Positions 32,206-43,894 are shown, numbered from the stretch's first letter. The stretch is 64,000 nt of DNA from Aricia agestis (GCF_905147365.1 NC_056413.1:1628501-1692500); one strand, 5' to 3'. Translations and numbers: made by a program. The notes: a model not told the origin generated them from the letters alone.

Positions 32206-32356
32206 TAACTAGCTGTCCCGGTAAACTTCGTGTCACTTTATAACCTTCCCTGGACTTCTACGAATATTTTAAGACTAAAATCAGCCCAATCCGTCCAGCT
32301 GTTTTCGAGTTTTAGCGCGACTAACACATTTGAAAATCCATTTTTATATATATAGA
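32206..32356 (-). mobile_element. Helitron-D copy 2 (non-autonomous)
   Basis: ACTAGCTGTCCCGGTAAACTTC ... CCATTTTTATATATATAGA. Clear CTAG right end and TC left end on the minus strand. Better preserved than 6454-6597. Confidence 0.68.
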
Positions 32357-32627
32357 TGATTACAAATGTCTGTTGACTTTTCACATTTAAACCGCTGAAC
32401 CGATTTAGATGGAATTTGGTATGGAAGCACTTGTAGTGTAGTGTGTACTATTTTCTGCGTAACGTAATTATAATAGGTGAACGTTTTCTATGTCATTTCT
32501 CGGAACTCAAAGTATATCCCTATCACATTTCATAAAAATCTGTTCCGCGGGTTGGACGTTAAGATAGACACAGATAGACTGCTACAGATAAACTTTCGCA
32601 TTTATAATATTAGTATCGAAGTATAGA
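32357..32627 (+). mobile_element. Helitron-C-like fragment
   Basis: AAACCGCTGAACCGATTTAGATGG near the start and TTCGCATTTATAATATTAGTA at the end come from opposite orientations, suggesting two joined fragments. Confidence 0.4.
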
Positions 32628-33848
32628 TTCAATACAACATGTTATTAATTATTATACAGGGTTGTTTTGCGCGTTTTTTCGAAGGACCAGAAATCCTTTT
32701 AAATTTCGAATTCGTTGCGCTAATCACTCGGCCGTGGTTTTTCACGTGTCATGGGTGACATTTTACGATTTCCCGCCTAATTTATCTTGAGCGGCCATCA
32801 TTGTTTTGCCCAAATCACGGATCGGATTTAATTTGGACCGTTTGAGTCGGGTTCGCAAAATTAAGGGATTGCTGTTTAATTAAAACACACTTAAATTTTA
32901 TGGTGGGGCTTAAATAATTAATTTTGGTGTATAGTTTAAACCCCTTGCTAATCAGAATATTTAAAATATACACAGACAAAATAGTTAAAGTTTTGTCATG
33001 TTGATCAAGCCACATTTCTAACATATTAGACAAGGGCAAAATTTTGTACATAATACGAGTATTATTGTTTAATCTTTTTTTGTGATCCCCAAAAAAAAAG
33101 GTAATCCTCACTGTCATCGTGACCATTTCTAAAAAGCTTTTTATTAGAGGTCGACTCGTTGTCGACCGTAACTATTAAAAGAAAATATGGAAGCAAAATA
33201 TTTGACCCACTTCTAATGATTGTATTGTTTTAAAAAATAGTCAGCCAATTTTGACGAAAATTTTGTATGGACATACCTACTTAGAATCCCGAGAAAGGAC
33301 ATAGAATAGTTTTTATCCCGAAAAGATTTCCAGACACAAAGGCACGATATCGCTGAGAATTTGACAAAGACATGTTTAAGTAATGTCTCTTAAATGCTTA
33401 ACTACTAAACTAAACAAAATAGTATATAATATTATTATCCTCAACCAATAATTTCAAACAATAAATGTACTATTTTCAAGTTTGTTGGTGTTATAATTTT
33501 TGAGATTTTGTGATTAGTCAGTGTTTCGTTCTGGGTAAATAAGAATATATTTTTGTAGTTATTAAGGGTAAATAATTATTTTGTAGTTAGCAACCTGACT
33601 TTGCCTTGGGCTCACTGTGGCTTAATAAATTGGTACATTTTCTTTAAACTCTATAAAAATAAAACGGGAAAATGAAAATGCCAAGTCCCCGTCCAACCTT
33701 CCCTTGCTCGTGTCGAGTATCCGTCCAGCTGGATTATGACAGGAAAAAAGCACCTGTGCATTCTTCAAACACTTTAAAGATTTCTATGCTTTTTAATAGA
33801 ATGAAAATTATTTGAACGGAATTGACGTAAATTTTTTATTTCAATTCA
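32628..33848. other. No gene seen
   Basis: A 103-codon minus frame at 32815-33126 is AT-rich with no domain. A weak Helitron-C trace (CCCGAGAAAGGACATAGAAT) lies at 33287-33306. Confidence 0.4.
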
Positions 33849-33850
33849 TA

Positions 33851-34016
33851 GGGTCAATTCCGACCGCAACCCGTCGAGGCGAAGCGAGGCGCGGCGCGGC
33901 ATAAATTTGTGTGGATTTGACAGATTTCAATTGCGTGAGACGTCTTGCGAATCTGTCAAATCCATACAAATTTCGAAATGCATCTACGCGTCGCGTTGCC
34001 GTCTGAATCAATCCTT
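33851..34016. mobile_element. MITE-F copy 2
   Basis: Ends GGGTCAATTCCGACCGCAAC and CGTCTGAATCAATCC, with the internal hairpin GTGGATTTGACAGATT / AATCTGTCAAATCCAT. TA lies on both sides. Confidence 0.78.
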
Positions 34017-34025
34017 TAAAGTCCC

Positions 34026-34104
34026 ACAAAATGTATGGGATTTGATATTAGTATTCGCTAGCGAAGCGATCACTTATTAAATGTCAAATCGCATACATTT
34101 TGTT
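34026..34104. repeat. Inverted repeat, MITE remnant
   Basis: CACAAAATGTATGGGATTTG pairs with CAAATCGCATACATTTTG. The wording resembles the core of the MITE at 60251-60371. It abuts MITE-F copy 2 as the same two families are neighbours near 60.8 kb. Confidence 0.65.
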
Positions 34105-34111
34105 AACGTTT

Positions 34112-34387
34112 AGCAGTTACGCAGGAGTATTTTCTTGTGTGTGCGCAGTACACAAGAGCACTCTCAATTCCTTTTACTCTAATAATCCAGTGGGACGGAC
34201 GACCGACAAGACTGGCGAGAGAGGCACAGGACTTTCTATATTATGCCCATCCGACGAATGTATGGCCTTTTAATCAATCAAGCGATCAGCCTGCATTGTC
34301 CTAACCAAACTTGGAAATAAGACGTTTTGAATATGGGAATCGAACGAGTCAAGACCCACGCTCTAAACCACTGGACCACGGAGGCGT
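34112..34387 (-). mobile_element. SINE-B copy 2
   Basis: From ACGCAGGAGTATTTTC to GGACCACGGAGGC. The B box is damaged (GAATCGAACGAGTC reversed), and the 3' tail with CACCGGTTTCGG is missing, so the copy is 3'-truncated or decayed. Confidence 0.72.
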
Positions 34388-35232
34388 CATAGCTTTAACA
34401 ATACTACTACAACGATTGTTAAATTTATTCCATCCGAGTACGAGTAAGGGATGAACCTTCGACGGATTATCATATTCAAATTGTACTATAAGGTTTCGTA
34501 CCCCGAGGGCTCGAGATCTTATTACCAATCCCCTATCCCTCTGTTACAAAGACAATCGAATTGTAATCTAAACTTGAATTTTTTTCACTTTCGACACATG
34601 CTATTGAAGGCCGAATTGGATAATGGTTAAAGGTTTAAGTCATATTTTTTGTTACATAAGTTTTGACATTGTTATAATATTTTGTGCATGGTTTTGTGAC
34701 CATTGGATTTAAATTAGTAATAAGTTTAATTTTCTTAGTTCTGTCCGCGAATTTATTTCTTTTTAGACCAGAATGCCCGATGTCCTTTACGCTACATCTA
34801 GCATTCCTCAGTCCATGAATAATTAGAAGGGCACTACATTTGAATATAAACAGTAATATCACATCACTTACCTATTGTAACTCTTCCCCCACGGGGAGGC
34901 CCTAATTTTCTTTTACACCGTACCCTTTTAGGGTTAAGGCCGCTAGGGAATTGTAAAAGGATTACGCGCTACCTTTGTTAAATCTTCCCCATTTAATTCA
35001 CTTTTACTTTGCCTGCTTAGTACAATTTGATCATGAGACAATGAGACTTCGCATGGAGGCTTAAGTACAGTTGGGGCCTCCTAAAAGTCTCCTAAAAGAG
35101 TCCATTCAGCCCAATAAATGGCCCTATTTTAAGGTTTTTTGTTATCAGGTGATAAGAATGAATTTTCTCGTACAAAACATGGTCAGTTCAGTACAGTCTA
35201 TTGTATTGATTTTTTGGTATTTCTGACTCAGT
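34388..35232. other. No gene seen
   Basis: A patch at 34885-34960 (CTTCCCCCACGGGGAGGCCC) is GC-rich and unassigned. Nothing coding. Confidence 0.35.
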
Positions 35233-35236
35233 TTAA

Positions 35237-35670
35237 GGGGGCGACTAACCCAAAATTTTCGATTTTATAATTCATTTTTATACTTACTTGAAAATAAGCC
35301 CCGAATTGTTTCATTTTCTAAAATTAGATAGATGCTACATTATATTTACAAGAAATCGATCTGATGAACACGATATCTTTTAATTTTTTCAATAGAAAAA
35401 AACACAAAGATGCATCTAATTTTCACGAATTTTCCATTTATTTCCATAACCGTGCATTGAACTAAGTTAATATTTTATCACATTGTATAAAATTCCATAA
35501 TTGTGAAACCGACCTTGCAGATTTTTTAAATGTTGTATATTTATCGAGTTATTGAGAAAAAACTAATTTGGCGATGAATCCGCGTCGTCCTTTTTCACCT
35601 GGCATATGAAAGACGGGCGTGAGTGTGAAGAGAGAAGGGCGATGTTTGATTTTTTGGGTTAGTCGCCCTC
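35237..35670 (+). mobile_element. MITE-H copy 1 with TTAA duplications
   Basis: Flanked by TTAA at 35233-35236 and 35671-35674. Ends GGGGGCGACTAACCC and GGGTTAGTCGCCCTC are inverted repeats. The TTAA target suggests mobilisation by a piggyBac-type transposase. The other full copy is nested at 62906-63324, and a fragment lies at 31080. Confidence 0.82.
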
Positions 35671-35674
35671 TTAA

Positions 35675-35911
35675 GTTGGATGAGTCTTCATACTTAACGT
35701 CATTAATTTTAATATAGCCTTATAAGTATCTAAGCTCTTTGTATTTTAATAATAATTACTTCTAAGGACTAAAATATATCAAAAAATTTCGTAGGTAATG
35801 ATAGTTATCATGTAGTTAGAGTTTTTTCAAAGTAAATCAATTATATAATATTAAATATGGTCGTCTACATAATATTATCCATTATGTTACTATAATTATA
35901 GTTTAATTATA
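35675..35911. other. AT-rich spacer
   Basis: No supported feature. Confidence 0.35.
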
Positions 35912-35982
35912 AATAATTACAGCTTTTGATAACGTAATCCTCATACTAATGAGGATTATGTTACAGAAAAGCTGTAATTATT
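35912..35982. repeat. Two-step hairpin
   Basis: AATAATTACAGCTTTT (35912-35927) pairs with 35967-35982. Inside it TAACGTAATCCTCAT pairs with ATGAGGATTATGTTA with one mismatch. Together a near-complete 71 bp fold. Confidence 0.85.
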
Positions 35983-36059
35983 TTAAATATTTAATGCTTG
36001 TTTTCCATAATAATTATGATCAAAGAAAAAGTCACTCTTTCACAATTATATAAAAATTA

Positions 36060-36650
36060 CTAACACGAGCGACGAACACATTTAAGATCCATTTTTATAT
36101 ATTATAAGAAGAAGATAATGATAAAAATGTAATTCTTAAAATTAATCAGTTTATTGCTTTCAGATCTTGCCGTCAAATTATTATAATTCTAAATTTAGAC
36201 ATGAAGCAAGATTTTGTTGATTTGTTCTGATGAAATTACCTAGAATTTAGAAAAATGTATTTACCATTAAAATCTGTTCAGCCGCTTTAAAGAATAAACA
36301 CACAAACAAACTGTTTATAATTTTAGTGTGGATTATACTTAAGATGATCTCCAAATTAGTAATAACCAATTAGAACGCCCAAACTAATTCAAATCAACTG
36401 CGTAATTGATAAAGTGATAACATTGTATGTTATTGCTCGGCCAATAAACTAGGTAATGTGTTTGGAATGGAACAGTTGAATTTAATAATCCATATTAATG
36501 CGAAAGTATGTGTTTGTTACCTCTTCACGCCCAAACCACTAAAACGATTTTGCTGCAATTTGGTAAGGAGATACTTTTAGTTCTTAGATAGGACATAGGA
36601 TGATTTATATTTTTTATAATAGAATTTTGGTGTGACGGAGTTGAAGGTAT
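36060..36650. other. AT-rich segment with Helitron traces
   Basis: 36060-36110 echoes the left end of Helitron-D (TCCATTTTTATATATTATA) and 36488-36650 echoes Helitron-C (CTCTTCACGCCCAAACCACT). Both are decayed. Confidence 0.4.
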
Positions 36651-36677
36651 GTTTTTACAAGCTATGCTTATGGTTTA

Positions 36678-36988
36678 AGTATAATAAAAATAAAATAAAT
36701 AAAAAAGCCTTTATTTCATAGACGATTATTACACTAAGAATAAAAAAACTAAATATGTAGGAATTAAACTAATTATTAATCATCCAGAACCCCTCCGCGG
36801 GTGAAGGCCTCCTCCAGAGATGCCCACTTTTCTCTATCTTGGGCTATGTTTGTCCATCGTGGCCCAGCTATAGATTTAATATCGTCTTTAAGTATACTTA
36901 AATATAAGTTTAGCGAGAACTCTACATATTCCCGCAAAAAGAAGCCTATAATATCCTTCCTCGTGTTTTTTTTATATCTGTGCCACAT
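36678..36988 (-). mobile_element. LINE 3' end
   Basis: On the minus strand, coding sequence is followed by the stop near 36778, a short untranslated region with AATAAA-type signal (ATGAAATAAAGGC) and an A/T-rich tail. A 5'-truncated non-LTR retrotransposon. Confidence 0.6.
36776..36988 (-). pseudogene. LINE reverse transcriptase C-terminal tail
   Basis: The 70-codon frame ends with GPRWTNIAQDREKWASLEEA followed by F. This resembles the C-terminal W..LA.DR..W..L..AF motif of RTE-type LINE proteins, comparable to the one at 59891-59957 in the better-preserved LINE. The N-terminal half is not recognisable. Confidence 0.55.
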
Positions 36989-37325
36989 ACATAAAATAAA
37001 TCGGTCAAGTAGTTCGTGAAAAAAGCGTGTCCAAAAAAACAGACTCTTTTGTTATCTTCTTATATAAAAAAAATCTCGTGTTATAGTTGCCGTACTCATC
37101 CGAAACGGCTATACTGATTTTTATCCATGGAATATATATTAGTGTTATATATTCCGTGTTTTTACCTATATGCATATTCAGTAGGTCTGAGAATCGGCTA
37201 CTGGATACTTATTATATTGATAAGTGCATTTATTAAATCAATAATAGTAAATTATTACAACTCGAGACTGACGGCGACCATTGTTTGTGCGACAATGGAC
37301 GTTTCCATGCTACCATACTTATTTA

Positions 37326-37483
37326 CGGCCGTTCCCAATATTTGATCTATCTCTGGTTTTGCCCTACTAGAGATAGGAATAGCTCAGATTAGACATTAGA
37401 GACATATATTTTATGTCAATTGTGAGTTATTCCTATCTCTAGTAGAGCAAAACCAGAGATAGATCAAATATTGGGAACGGCCG
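37326..37483. mobile_element. TIR MITE with TTA duplication
   Basis: CGGCCGTTCCCAATATTTGA at the left and its complement at the right, with arms of about 58 bp in a 158 bp element. TTA is repeated at 37323-37325 and 37484-37486. PIF/Harbinger-like. Confidence 0.85.
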
Positions 37484-37489
37484 TTAGTC

Positions 37490-37543
37490 ACTTTAATAAA
37501 ATAATACGCTACCCATCTGGGTAGCGTTTTATTTTATTAAAGT
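37490..37543. repeat. 54 bp near-perfect palindrome
   Basis: ACTTTAATAAAATAATACGC followed by TACCC pairs with its complement across ATCT, with one mismatch. It begins 7 bases after the MITE at 37326-37483. Confidence 0.88.
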
Positions 37544-37624
37544 AATTTATGCCTAAGTATCTTTTACCATAATTATATTCAGCCCATCTGGGCGAAATAT
37601 ATGGCAAAACAACGTTATTACGTA

Positions 37625-37800
37625 TACCTCTAAATTCAAAATCAAAAATATTTATTTCTAAATAGGCTAACAAAGTTAACTCTTTTAGAACGTCGTGTCT
37701 ACATGAGGCCTACCACCGGTTCGGGAACTACCCCGCCGAGAAGAACCGGCGTAAGAAACTCGCACGGGGCCACCTTTTACCAAAAAGGTGGAAAATAACA
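37625..37800 (-). mobile_element. LINE 3'-end fragment
   Basis: Reversed A-rich end (AAATTCAAAATCAAAAATAT), then TTTAGAACGTC, CCTACCACCGGTTCGGGAAC and AACTCGCACGGGGCCACC. Related to 13405-13488 and 14722-14800. Confidence 0.58.
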
Positions 37801-38214
37801 AAGATAGTTCTAATTTTAGTCTAAGACATAATTTTAGTAATGAAAGATTTTCGCGGATAATTTAATTTAAAATATTTAGCATTACGAAACTCGTTGGATT
37901 CTGCATGAAAAATCTTTCCAAAGGTTAGTTATATTTGTATTATCGCGTTTTAATGAATATTTTAGCTGAACAAGTTTTACAGAATAACCAGAGAAACTTT
38001 GGAGTTGGTAGTGGAGTAAGTGGAAAGTCTTAATTCAGGTTAAAATTTTGAACTCGAACTGAGAAACAAACATTCCAAGTTAAATAAAAACTTTGAAGGA
38101 AGCATTCAAGGAATTTGGTGTTGGTACCTAGTGGTGAAAACAAACTTAAGAGCACGCAAATAGGTATACATAATAATAAGGGTAAGTATTAACAATTTTT
38201 TTTACGTATAATAC
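37801..38214. other. No gene seen
   Basis: AT-rich. No supported feature. Confidence 0.35.
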
Positions 38215-38456
38215 TCCCCACACCGGTTTCGGTGACGGTGGCCGGTTTCATTGTAACCAGACCAGGTACGCAGGAGTAATTTTATAGTGCCCAAGTGTGT
38301 GCGCAGTACACAAGAGCACTCTCTATTCCTTTACTCTTATAACCCAGTGGGACGGAAGACAGACACGACTGGCGAGAGATCAGGCGCAGCACCGACTTTT
38401 TACATGCCCATCCGACACATGTTTTTACCTGGTAGAGACATGGCTCTATGAAAGAT
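38215..38456 (-). mobile_element. SINE-B copy 3, head replaced
   Basis: From CCCCACACCGGTTTCGGTG through GCGCAGTACACAAGAGCACT to ATGCCCATCCGACACATG. The tRNA-like head is missing. In its place the sequence runs into inverted SINE-A head sequence. Confidence 0.72.
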
Positions 38457-38502
38457 GCCGGCCCATTCGTACCGAAGCATGCTTTGGCACGAATGGGCCG
38501 GC
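38457..38502. repeat. Head-to-head SINE-A palindrome
   Basis: The left arm GCCGGCCCATTCGTACCGAA plus GCA is matched by its complement with 21 of 23 positions and no loop. It joins a reversed scrap of SINE-A head to the forward copy 6. Confidence 0.88.
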
Positions 38503-38778
38503 TCGACTGGAGAAATACCACGGGCTCACAGAAAATCGGCGTGAAACAGTGCTTGCGCTGTGTTTCGCCGAGTGAGTGAGTTTACCGGAGGCCCAATCCC
38601 CTACCCTATTCCTTTCCTACCCTTCCCTATTCCCTTCCTTACCCTCACCTATTCCCTCTTAAAAGGACGGCAACGCACCTGCAGCTCTTCTGATATTGCG
38701 AGTGTCCGTAGGCGACGGAAGTTGCTTTCCATCAGGTGACCCGTTTGCTCGTTTGCCCGCTTATTTTATAAAAAAAAA
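38480..38778 (+). mobile_element. SINE-A copy 6
   Basis: Lacks the first bases (TACGTGGGAGAGCCA), replaced by the palindrome, and ends CCCGCTTATTTTATAAAAAA. The remainder is colinear with the family. Confidence 0.82.
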
Positions 38779-40706
38779 TATTCCACATTTTACCGTCTTA
38801 AATAGATTAAAAGCTTAAGTAAGCTTAAGTCTTAAGTACCTTAAAAATAAAAAATAATATTCAATGTTTTTAATCCGTTTTTCTTTTATTTTTCAAAATC
38901 CCAAGGTTTATGTGGTTAGGTTAGTGATTTAAAGATACTAATGTTACTTAACAAAAACAGATTATTTGTGTATTTTATTTAAATTTCTTTTCATAAAACA
39001 TGAGCCAAAATATTTTTACGAAAAAAACACGAATTCGACAGGATTAGGAAGCGTGCATTTTATCCCGGTAAACAATCAGGGGGCTGGTAAACAAACATAT
39101 CACTTATCTCTTGGCAAATATTTCAGATTCATCCCTATATTTGCAATGAAGGTATAAATTTGAGGAAACTAGCTAAAAGCTAAGCTTTGTGAGGGCTCGC
39201 GTAGTTTTCCTGCGTGGTAATAATCTTGAAGGCAGTTTTTTTTTATATTTTAATAGTAACCAAACCTTGACACACTCATAATAATATACATACAAAGTAC
39301 ATATAAACAAAAATTACTATGTTAGAGCACAAATCAATAGGCGTGATAGTTTTTCCTAAAATTGTACCACAAAAGTGCTCAGGATGTGGGATATACTAGG
39401 GCTCGCTTCGCTCGACCTGATAATCTTCACATATTCTGTGCCTGCCTTGAAGGCAACAATTAGTAACGGCAGATATTTTAGGTCTATGTGGCAAAGGTTC
39501 TTCTTGACACACAAAATGTTTTGTTTTAATCAATTACTACCATAGAAAATTGAACGTTTAAATCTAAAAAACCATTATCGCGAAAACGATATGAACTTTA
39601 ACTTTCATTACATTCAAAACAAATAATTAAATTTACTCTGTAAATTCCGAAACTAATTGAAAATAAAGTTACCAAACTTGTCAAAATATCTCCTTCAAGT
39701 TCCAATTTACAAGGTGGAGACGACAGTAATGTAATATACCAACATATAATCTCAGGAAGAGGATTTAAACTAAGTACTGGTTCACATAAGCCTCACCATC
39801 TTAGTTCTAACATTTAGCTGAAATAACATATCAATTTGCTCTCGAAACAAACTAAATAATCTAAATGTTATTTAAAATTCGCATGTCTTTTAATTTTCGG
39901 CAGAATATTTATTATCTGAACAAAAAAGTATGACGAGCTTACAAATAATATAATTGCTTTGCTCACATTTCTAGAATAACAACCTATTCAGAATAACGCC
40001 TTTATGTTACTAAAAATAGGTTTGTAATTAAAAAAGTAACAAGTCTAGTATAATACTCACATAATGCTCATAATGGAACAAAAATGCACACATGCCCAGG
40101 CATTGTTGGCATAATGAGCTACGCGGCTGATTATGTATTCTCAGAAACAAAAACTAAATTTCGGAGCTCACTTCGGCTTGATTAATGTAATTGGGGTAAA
40201 AATTTAACGCGCTCGTTGAAAAACGTTAAGATCGTTTAAGCATTTTTAACGTGTTAACGAAACTTACCTTTTTAACATCGCGCATCCGATGTGAAGCAGA
40301 TCATGCACACTATCAGTCACGCACTTTGACAATTCAAATTTGAAATTGGAATATTCAAACACGCGATGCGAAGAAAATTCGCGTACGTCCGGTCGCGGCG
40401 AGGGGTGCAAGGCTACTGAAGTCTGAAACGCAAAAGTGCGAAAGAGCCACGGGGGTGGTGCTGCGGATAGGTTTAATTCGTTTAACGATAGATGGCGCTA
40501 TTAAGGCTTTCAGTTAATTACTTTATGCTACGTGCTTAGAAAGAATCTTCAGACATGTCTTAGGTTTTTTGGTATGAAGTTTATGAAACAAATTCTTTAC
40601 GCTTCTGAATTCACGTTTTATTATAACTTTTAAGTTTAAAATTTTAAATTATACTATTTTGTACTTACAGCCCACAAGAAATTATGGATGCCGGATAGAC
40701 ACAGGT
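38779..40706. other. Long stretch without a recognisable gene
   Basis: No repeat copy or domain seen. 40355-40460 is CpG-richer (CGTCCGGTCGCGGCGAGGGG) and might be a host regulatory patch or an unknown repeat. The short frames are motif-free. Confidence 0.4.
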
Positions 40707-41018
40707 ACTTTTTTTTTTAATGAAATAAGGGGGCAAACGAGCAAACGGGTCACCTGATGGAAAGCAACTTCCGTCGCCCATGGACACTCGCAGAATCAGA
40801 AGAGTTGCAGGTGCGTTGCCGTCCTTTTAAGAGGGAATAGGGTAATAGGGAAGGTAGGGATGGGAAGGGAAGGGAATAAGGGAGCGTAGGGAAGGGAATA
40901 GGGTAGGGGATTGGGCCTCCGGTAAACTCACTCACTCGGCGAAACACAGCGCAAGCGCTGTTTCACGCCGGTTTTCTGTGAGAACGTGGTATTTCTCCAG
41001 CCGAGCCGGCCCATTCGT
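40707..41018 (-). mobile_element. SINE-A copy 7, 5'-truncated
   Basis: T run at 40708-40718, TGAAATAAGGGGGC, ending GAGCCGGCCCATTCGTG. The last 20 or so bases of the head are absent, as expected of incomplete reverse transcription. Confidence 0.83.
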
Positions 41019-41136
41019 GACACTTTGCAAGTAACACGACACACGTGACCTATACAATTAGCTATCTCAATTTAACAAGGAGCTAGTACTTCTTGATCCT
41101 TTGTTGATTGAAAGGGCAATGTAGGAATAAGTAGGT

Positions 41137-41418
41137 GTTTGGCAATTATCAAACATTATGCTAAGTACTCACATACGGTTTTGCTCGATCGAGCAATAAC
41201 GTCGAGGAAGACCCGCGGCTCGGGATTTCATCCACACATTCAGCATTGCTTGATATTTTATTCTAAATCGATATATTTAATTCCATCGAGCCGGCTCGAT
41301 GCGAGCCTTCGAGCTGTCAGTTTTGCGGTCCAAACAGTAATTATTACTTCATTTGGAGTAAAACTATCGAGCAAAACCGCATGTGAGTACTTAGCATAAT
41401 GTTTGATAATTGCCAAAC
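41137..41418. mobile_element. TIR MITE with 50 bp arms
   Basis: GTTTGGCAATTATCAAAC and ATTATGCTAAGTACTCACAT at the left are mirrored at the right (ATGTGAGTACTTAGCATAAT, GTTTGATAATTGCCAAAC), followed inward by TTTTGCTCGAT. No clear duplication. The interior has GC-rich words (GAGCCGGCTCGATGCGAGCC). Confidence 0.82.
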
Positions 41419-41565
41419 TCGCTCTTAGACGTTTGTGTCACGTCACTACCCAGTCACTACCGGAACAATTCCACTCCCACGCTCTGAGTAAAGTTCACAT
41501 TTCCAATTAAATCATTATAATATTAAAGTGTCTCACAAAGCGACAAGAGATAATGACACTAAGGG

Positions 41566-41880
41566 CCTGTTTGACCACTTCCTGATAAGTGCCGGATAGG
41601 CAAAACAAAAAAAATCGAATAGCCATAAAGGAGCTGCTGGTTCTACCGCGGAGTATAAGGTTTCTGTGGCATTCTTTCCACTTATCAAAAGCACAATCAT
41701 GGTTTTTATAATTAGGGCCTGTTTCACCACTTCCCGATTAGTACCGAATAGGCTTTACCACTTAACTTGACAGGCCCTAATTCTAAAAACCATGACAGTG
41801 GTTTTGATAAGTGGAAAGAATGGCACAGAAACCTTACACTTCGCGGTAGAACCTCCTTTATGGCTATTTGATTTTGCTGA
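41566..41880. mobile_element. Nested inverted-repeat complex with MITE-G
   Basis: Arms 41613-41722 and 41770-41874 are about 105 bp inverted repeats (GAATAGCCATAAAGGAG ... AAGTGGAAAGAATG.CACAGAAACC). The loop and left edge carry MITE-G wording (GGGCCTGTTTCACCACTTCC, 41716-41735), so a MITE-G seems to have been duplicated in inverted form. Confidence 0.7.
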
Positions 41881-41926
41881 AATTTTGTGTTCTTATCATG
41901 TAGGTTTGAAAATCGGCTAAAATCTG

Positions 41927-42120
41927 TCTATACTAATAATATTATAAATGCGATAGTCTGTTACCTCTTCACGCCCAAACCGCTAAACCGATTTTGCTGA
42001 AACTTGGTATTGGGATATTTTGAATCCCCGGAAAGGACATAGGATACTTTTTGTCCCGGAAAAATGTACGGTTCCCGCGTAAACTAGTTTTGGCGCAACG
42101 GAGTTGCGGGCATCATGTAG
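41927..42120 (+). mobile_element. Helitron-C, near full length
   Basis: TCTATACTAATAATATTATA start, CCTCTTCACGCCCAAACCGC, GGAAAGGACATAGGATAC, the 3' hairpin CGCAACGGAGTTGCG and GTAG in place of CTAG at the end. Confidence 0.7.
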
Positions 42121-43389
42121 TTTTTCATAATTATTCTGGAATAACATTATAGCATATACATAACGCTCAGTTCTAAAAAGCGCTATTTAAGCTTGTCTAA
42201 AAGTTGGAGACTCTGAAATGAGTGGTCTCACAGCGTCTGAAATGACAACTACTCGCTCGGTCGGAAGGTCCTTATGTGCCCGAGAGCGTATCCTTACAGC
42301 ATAATATGGCAAAACAACCGGATCACCTGCTTACGAGTATCTATATATTAATACGTGAGCCAAAAACTTTGTATCCCCTTTGACGAAAAATGGGGAAATC
42401 TAGGTGAATGAAATTTTACACAGTTATAGTTTATATGGTGAAGGAGTGCATCGAGCTAATATTATTTTAAAATTATGCTTTTATCATACATTTTTTTAAC
42501 AAATAAACCATTACACACACTACAACACACACACTAAGAAAAATTACAGATTTTTGAGTGACAAACCTATACATACGAATTATTACTCTTTTATTTATGG
42601 TTGAAGTCTGTTGACAATAAGGTGACAAATTGAAAATACATTATAATTTTTATTATTGAATCTTAGATACTATTAGATGATGCTTACACGGTCAATCTGA
42701 GATCAGCTGAGTCCCAGAGACAAGAGTTGAAAAAAATATGTTAAAGTCAATATCTTTTTACAAAATATAGGGAGTAGTCTTAATGTCGTTGAAACTGAGG
42801 TCGAATTTCGACGATTGGGCGATCTCTAGTCGTTAAAAAAATGTAACTTAACGTTCAGTAGACCTAGAATATGTGTTAACATTAATTGTACTATGATAGG
42901 CCGTAGTATGATCGAAGAGAAACAGTATATAATCTGAATTCTGAACGGGTATTTCATAAATGGAAAATTCTTGATATCGCAAAATTTAGAATTCATTTAT
43001 ATCTACTAATACTTAACATAAACGTACCAGAATATCCCACAGAGAGTTTCGCCGAATGGAACCTAAAAATACATTTCTTTCAAACTGCGGAGCGAAAATA
43101 AAAGCGTGCAACCCGCTCTTTGTCTTGTGAGAAATTTTCGTTCGGGGAAAATTAAAATTATTTATATTGTATCATATAATTTTAAAATGTCTTTTCACGT
43201 TTATTATACCAGCAAAGTGGTATTACATGACGTTTTCCTATTTAAAAGTTAATAAAATATCTAAGCCTAATCAGGCAAACTACCTATTTTGGATTTTGTG
43301 TGGAGATAATTTTTCTAGACGTTGACCACGACTTTGATCATGTAAAAATTTTCCACACAGAAATCAGAGACTTTGCTGAGATCAAAATC
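42121..43389. other. No gene seen
   Basis: AT-rich, frames short. The 62-codon frame 43300-43488 crosses into the LTR and is not a gene. Confidence 0.4.
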
Positions 43390-43394
43390 ATCTC

Positions 43395-43551
43395 TGTTGA
43401 GTTTGATGACAGAGATAAAATAAACGCCGAGCCCCGGATAAACTATTTATTGTCTTTATACAACATAAGCTCCTCACACGGAGGCTAGGAAGAGACTAAA
43501 TATAAAACACAAGTTAACAATGCCAGCATGCACCTATGTGTGGTCCCTACA
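43395..43551 (-). repeat. 3' LTR of the young gypsy element
   Basis: TG...CA ends with short inverted termini (plus strand TGTTGAGTTTG ... GTCCCTACA). In element sense it starts TGTAGGGACC and carries GACAATAAATAG, an AATAAA poly(A) signal, and an AT-rich TATATTTAG promoter-like word. Confidence 0.92.
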
Positions 43552-43567
43552 TCATCCTCCCTCCTAA
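43552..43567 (-). promoter_or_regulatory. Polypurine tract
   Basis: In element sense TTAGGAGGGAGGATGA lies directly before the 3' LTR. This is the expected place and composition for the plus-strand DNA primer. Confidence 0.85.
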
Positions 43568-43894
43568 TAAAAAAAGAAAAAAATAATAATAATAATAAAA
43601 ATTACAACATGTCACAGCTAAAAAAAAATAACATCATTCATCAATCAACAATTTGTTAATTTATTATTATTAATGGCAAAATTATAATTGATTGATTTTT
43701 ATTTAATTGACAGACCAGATGTTAATTCTGCGACAAACTTTACACAATCAGATTGTAACATATTGTATTTAGTTACTAAAATAATAAAATATTAAATCAC
43801 TGCTCGCTCACTTGCATATTCGACCTTGCTAATAAAAAATATAAAATAGAAATACCGAAAAATATTATGATCTACGTAGCAACGAGACCACATC

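Noticed and set aside
32815..33126. 103-codon minus-strand ORF
   Set aside because: AT-rich composition, no motif, no supporting repeat or splice context.
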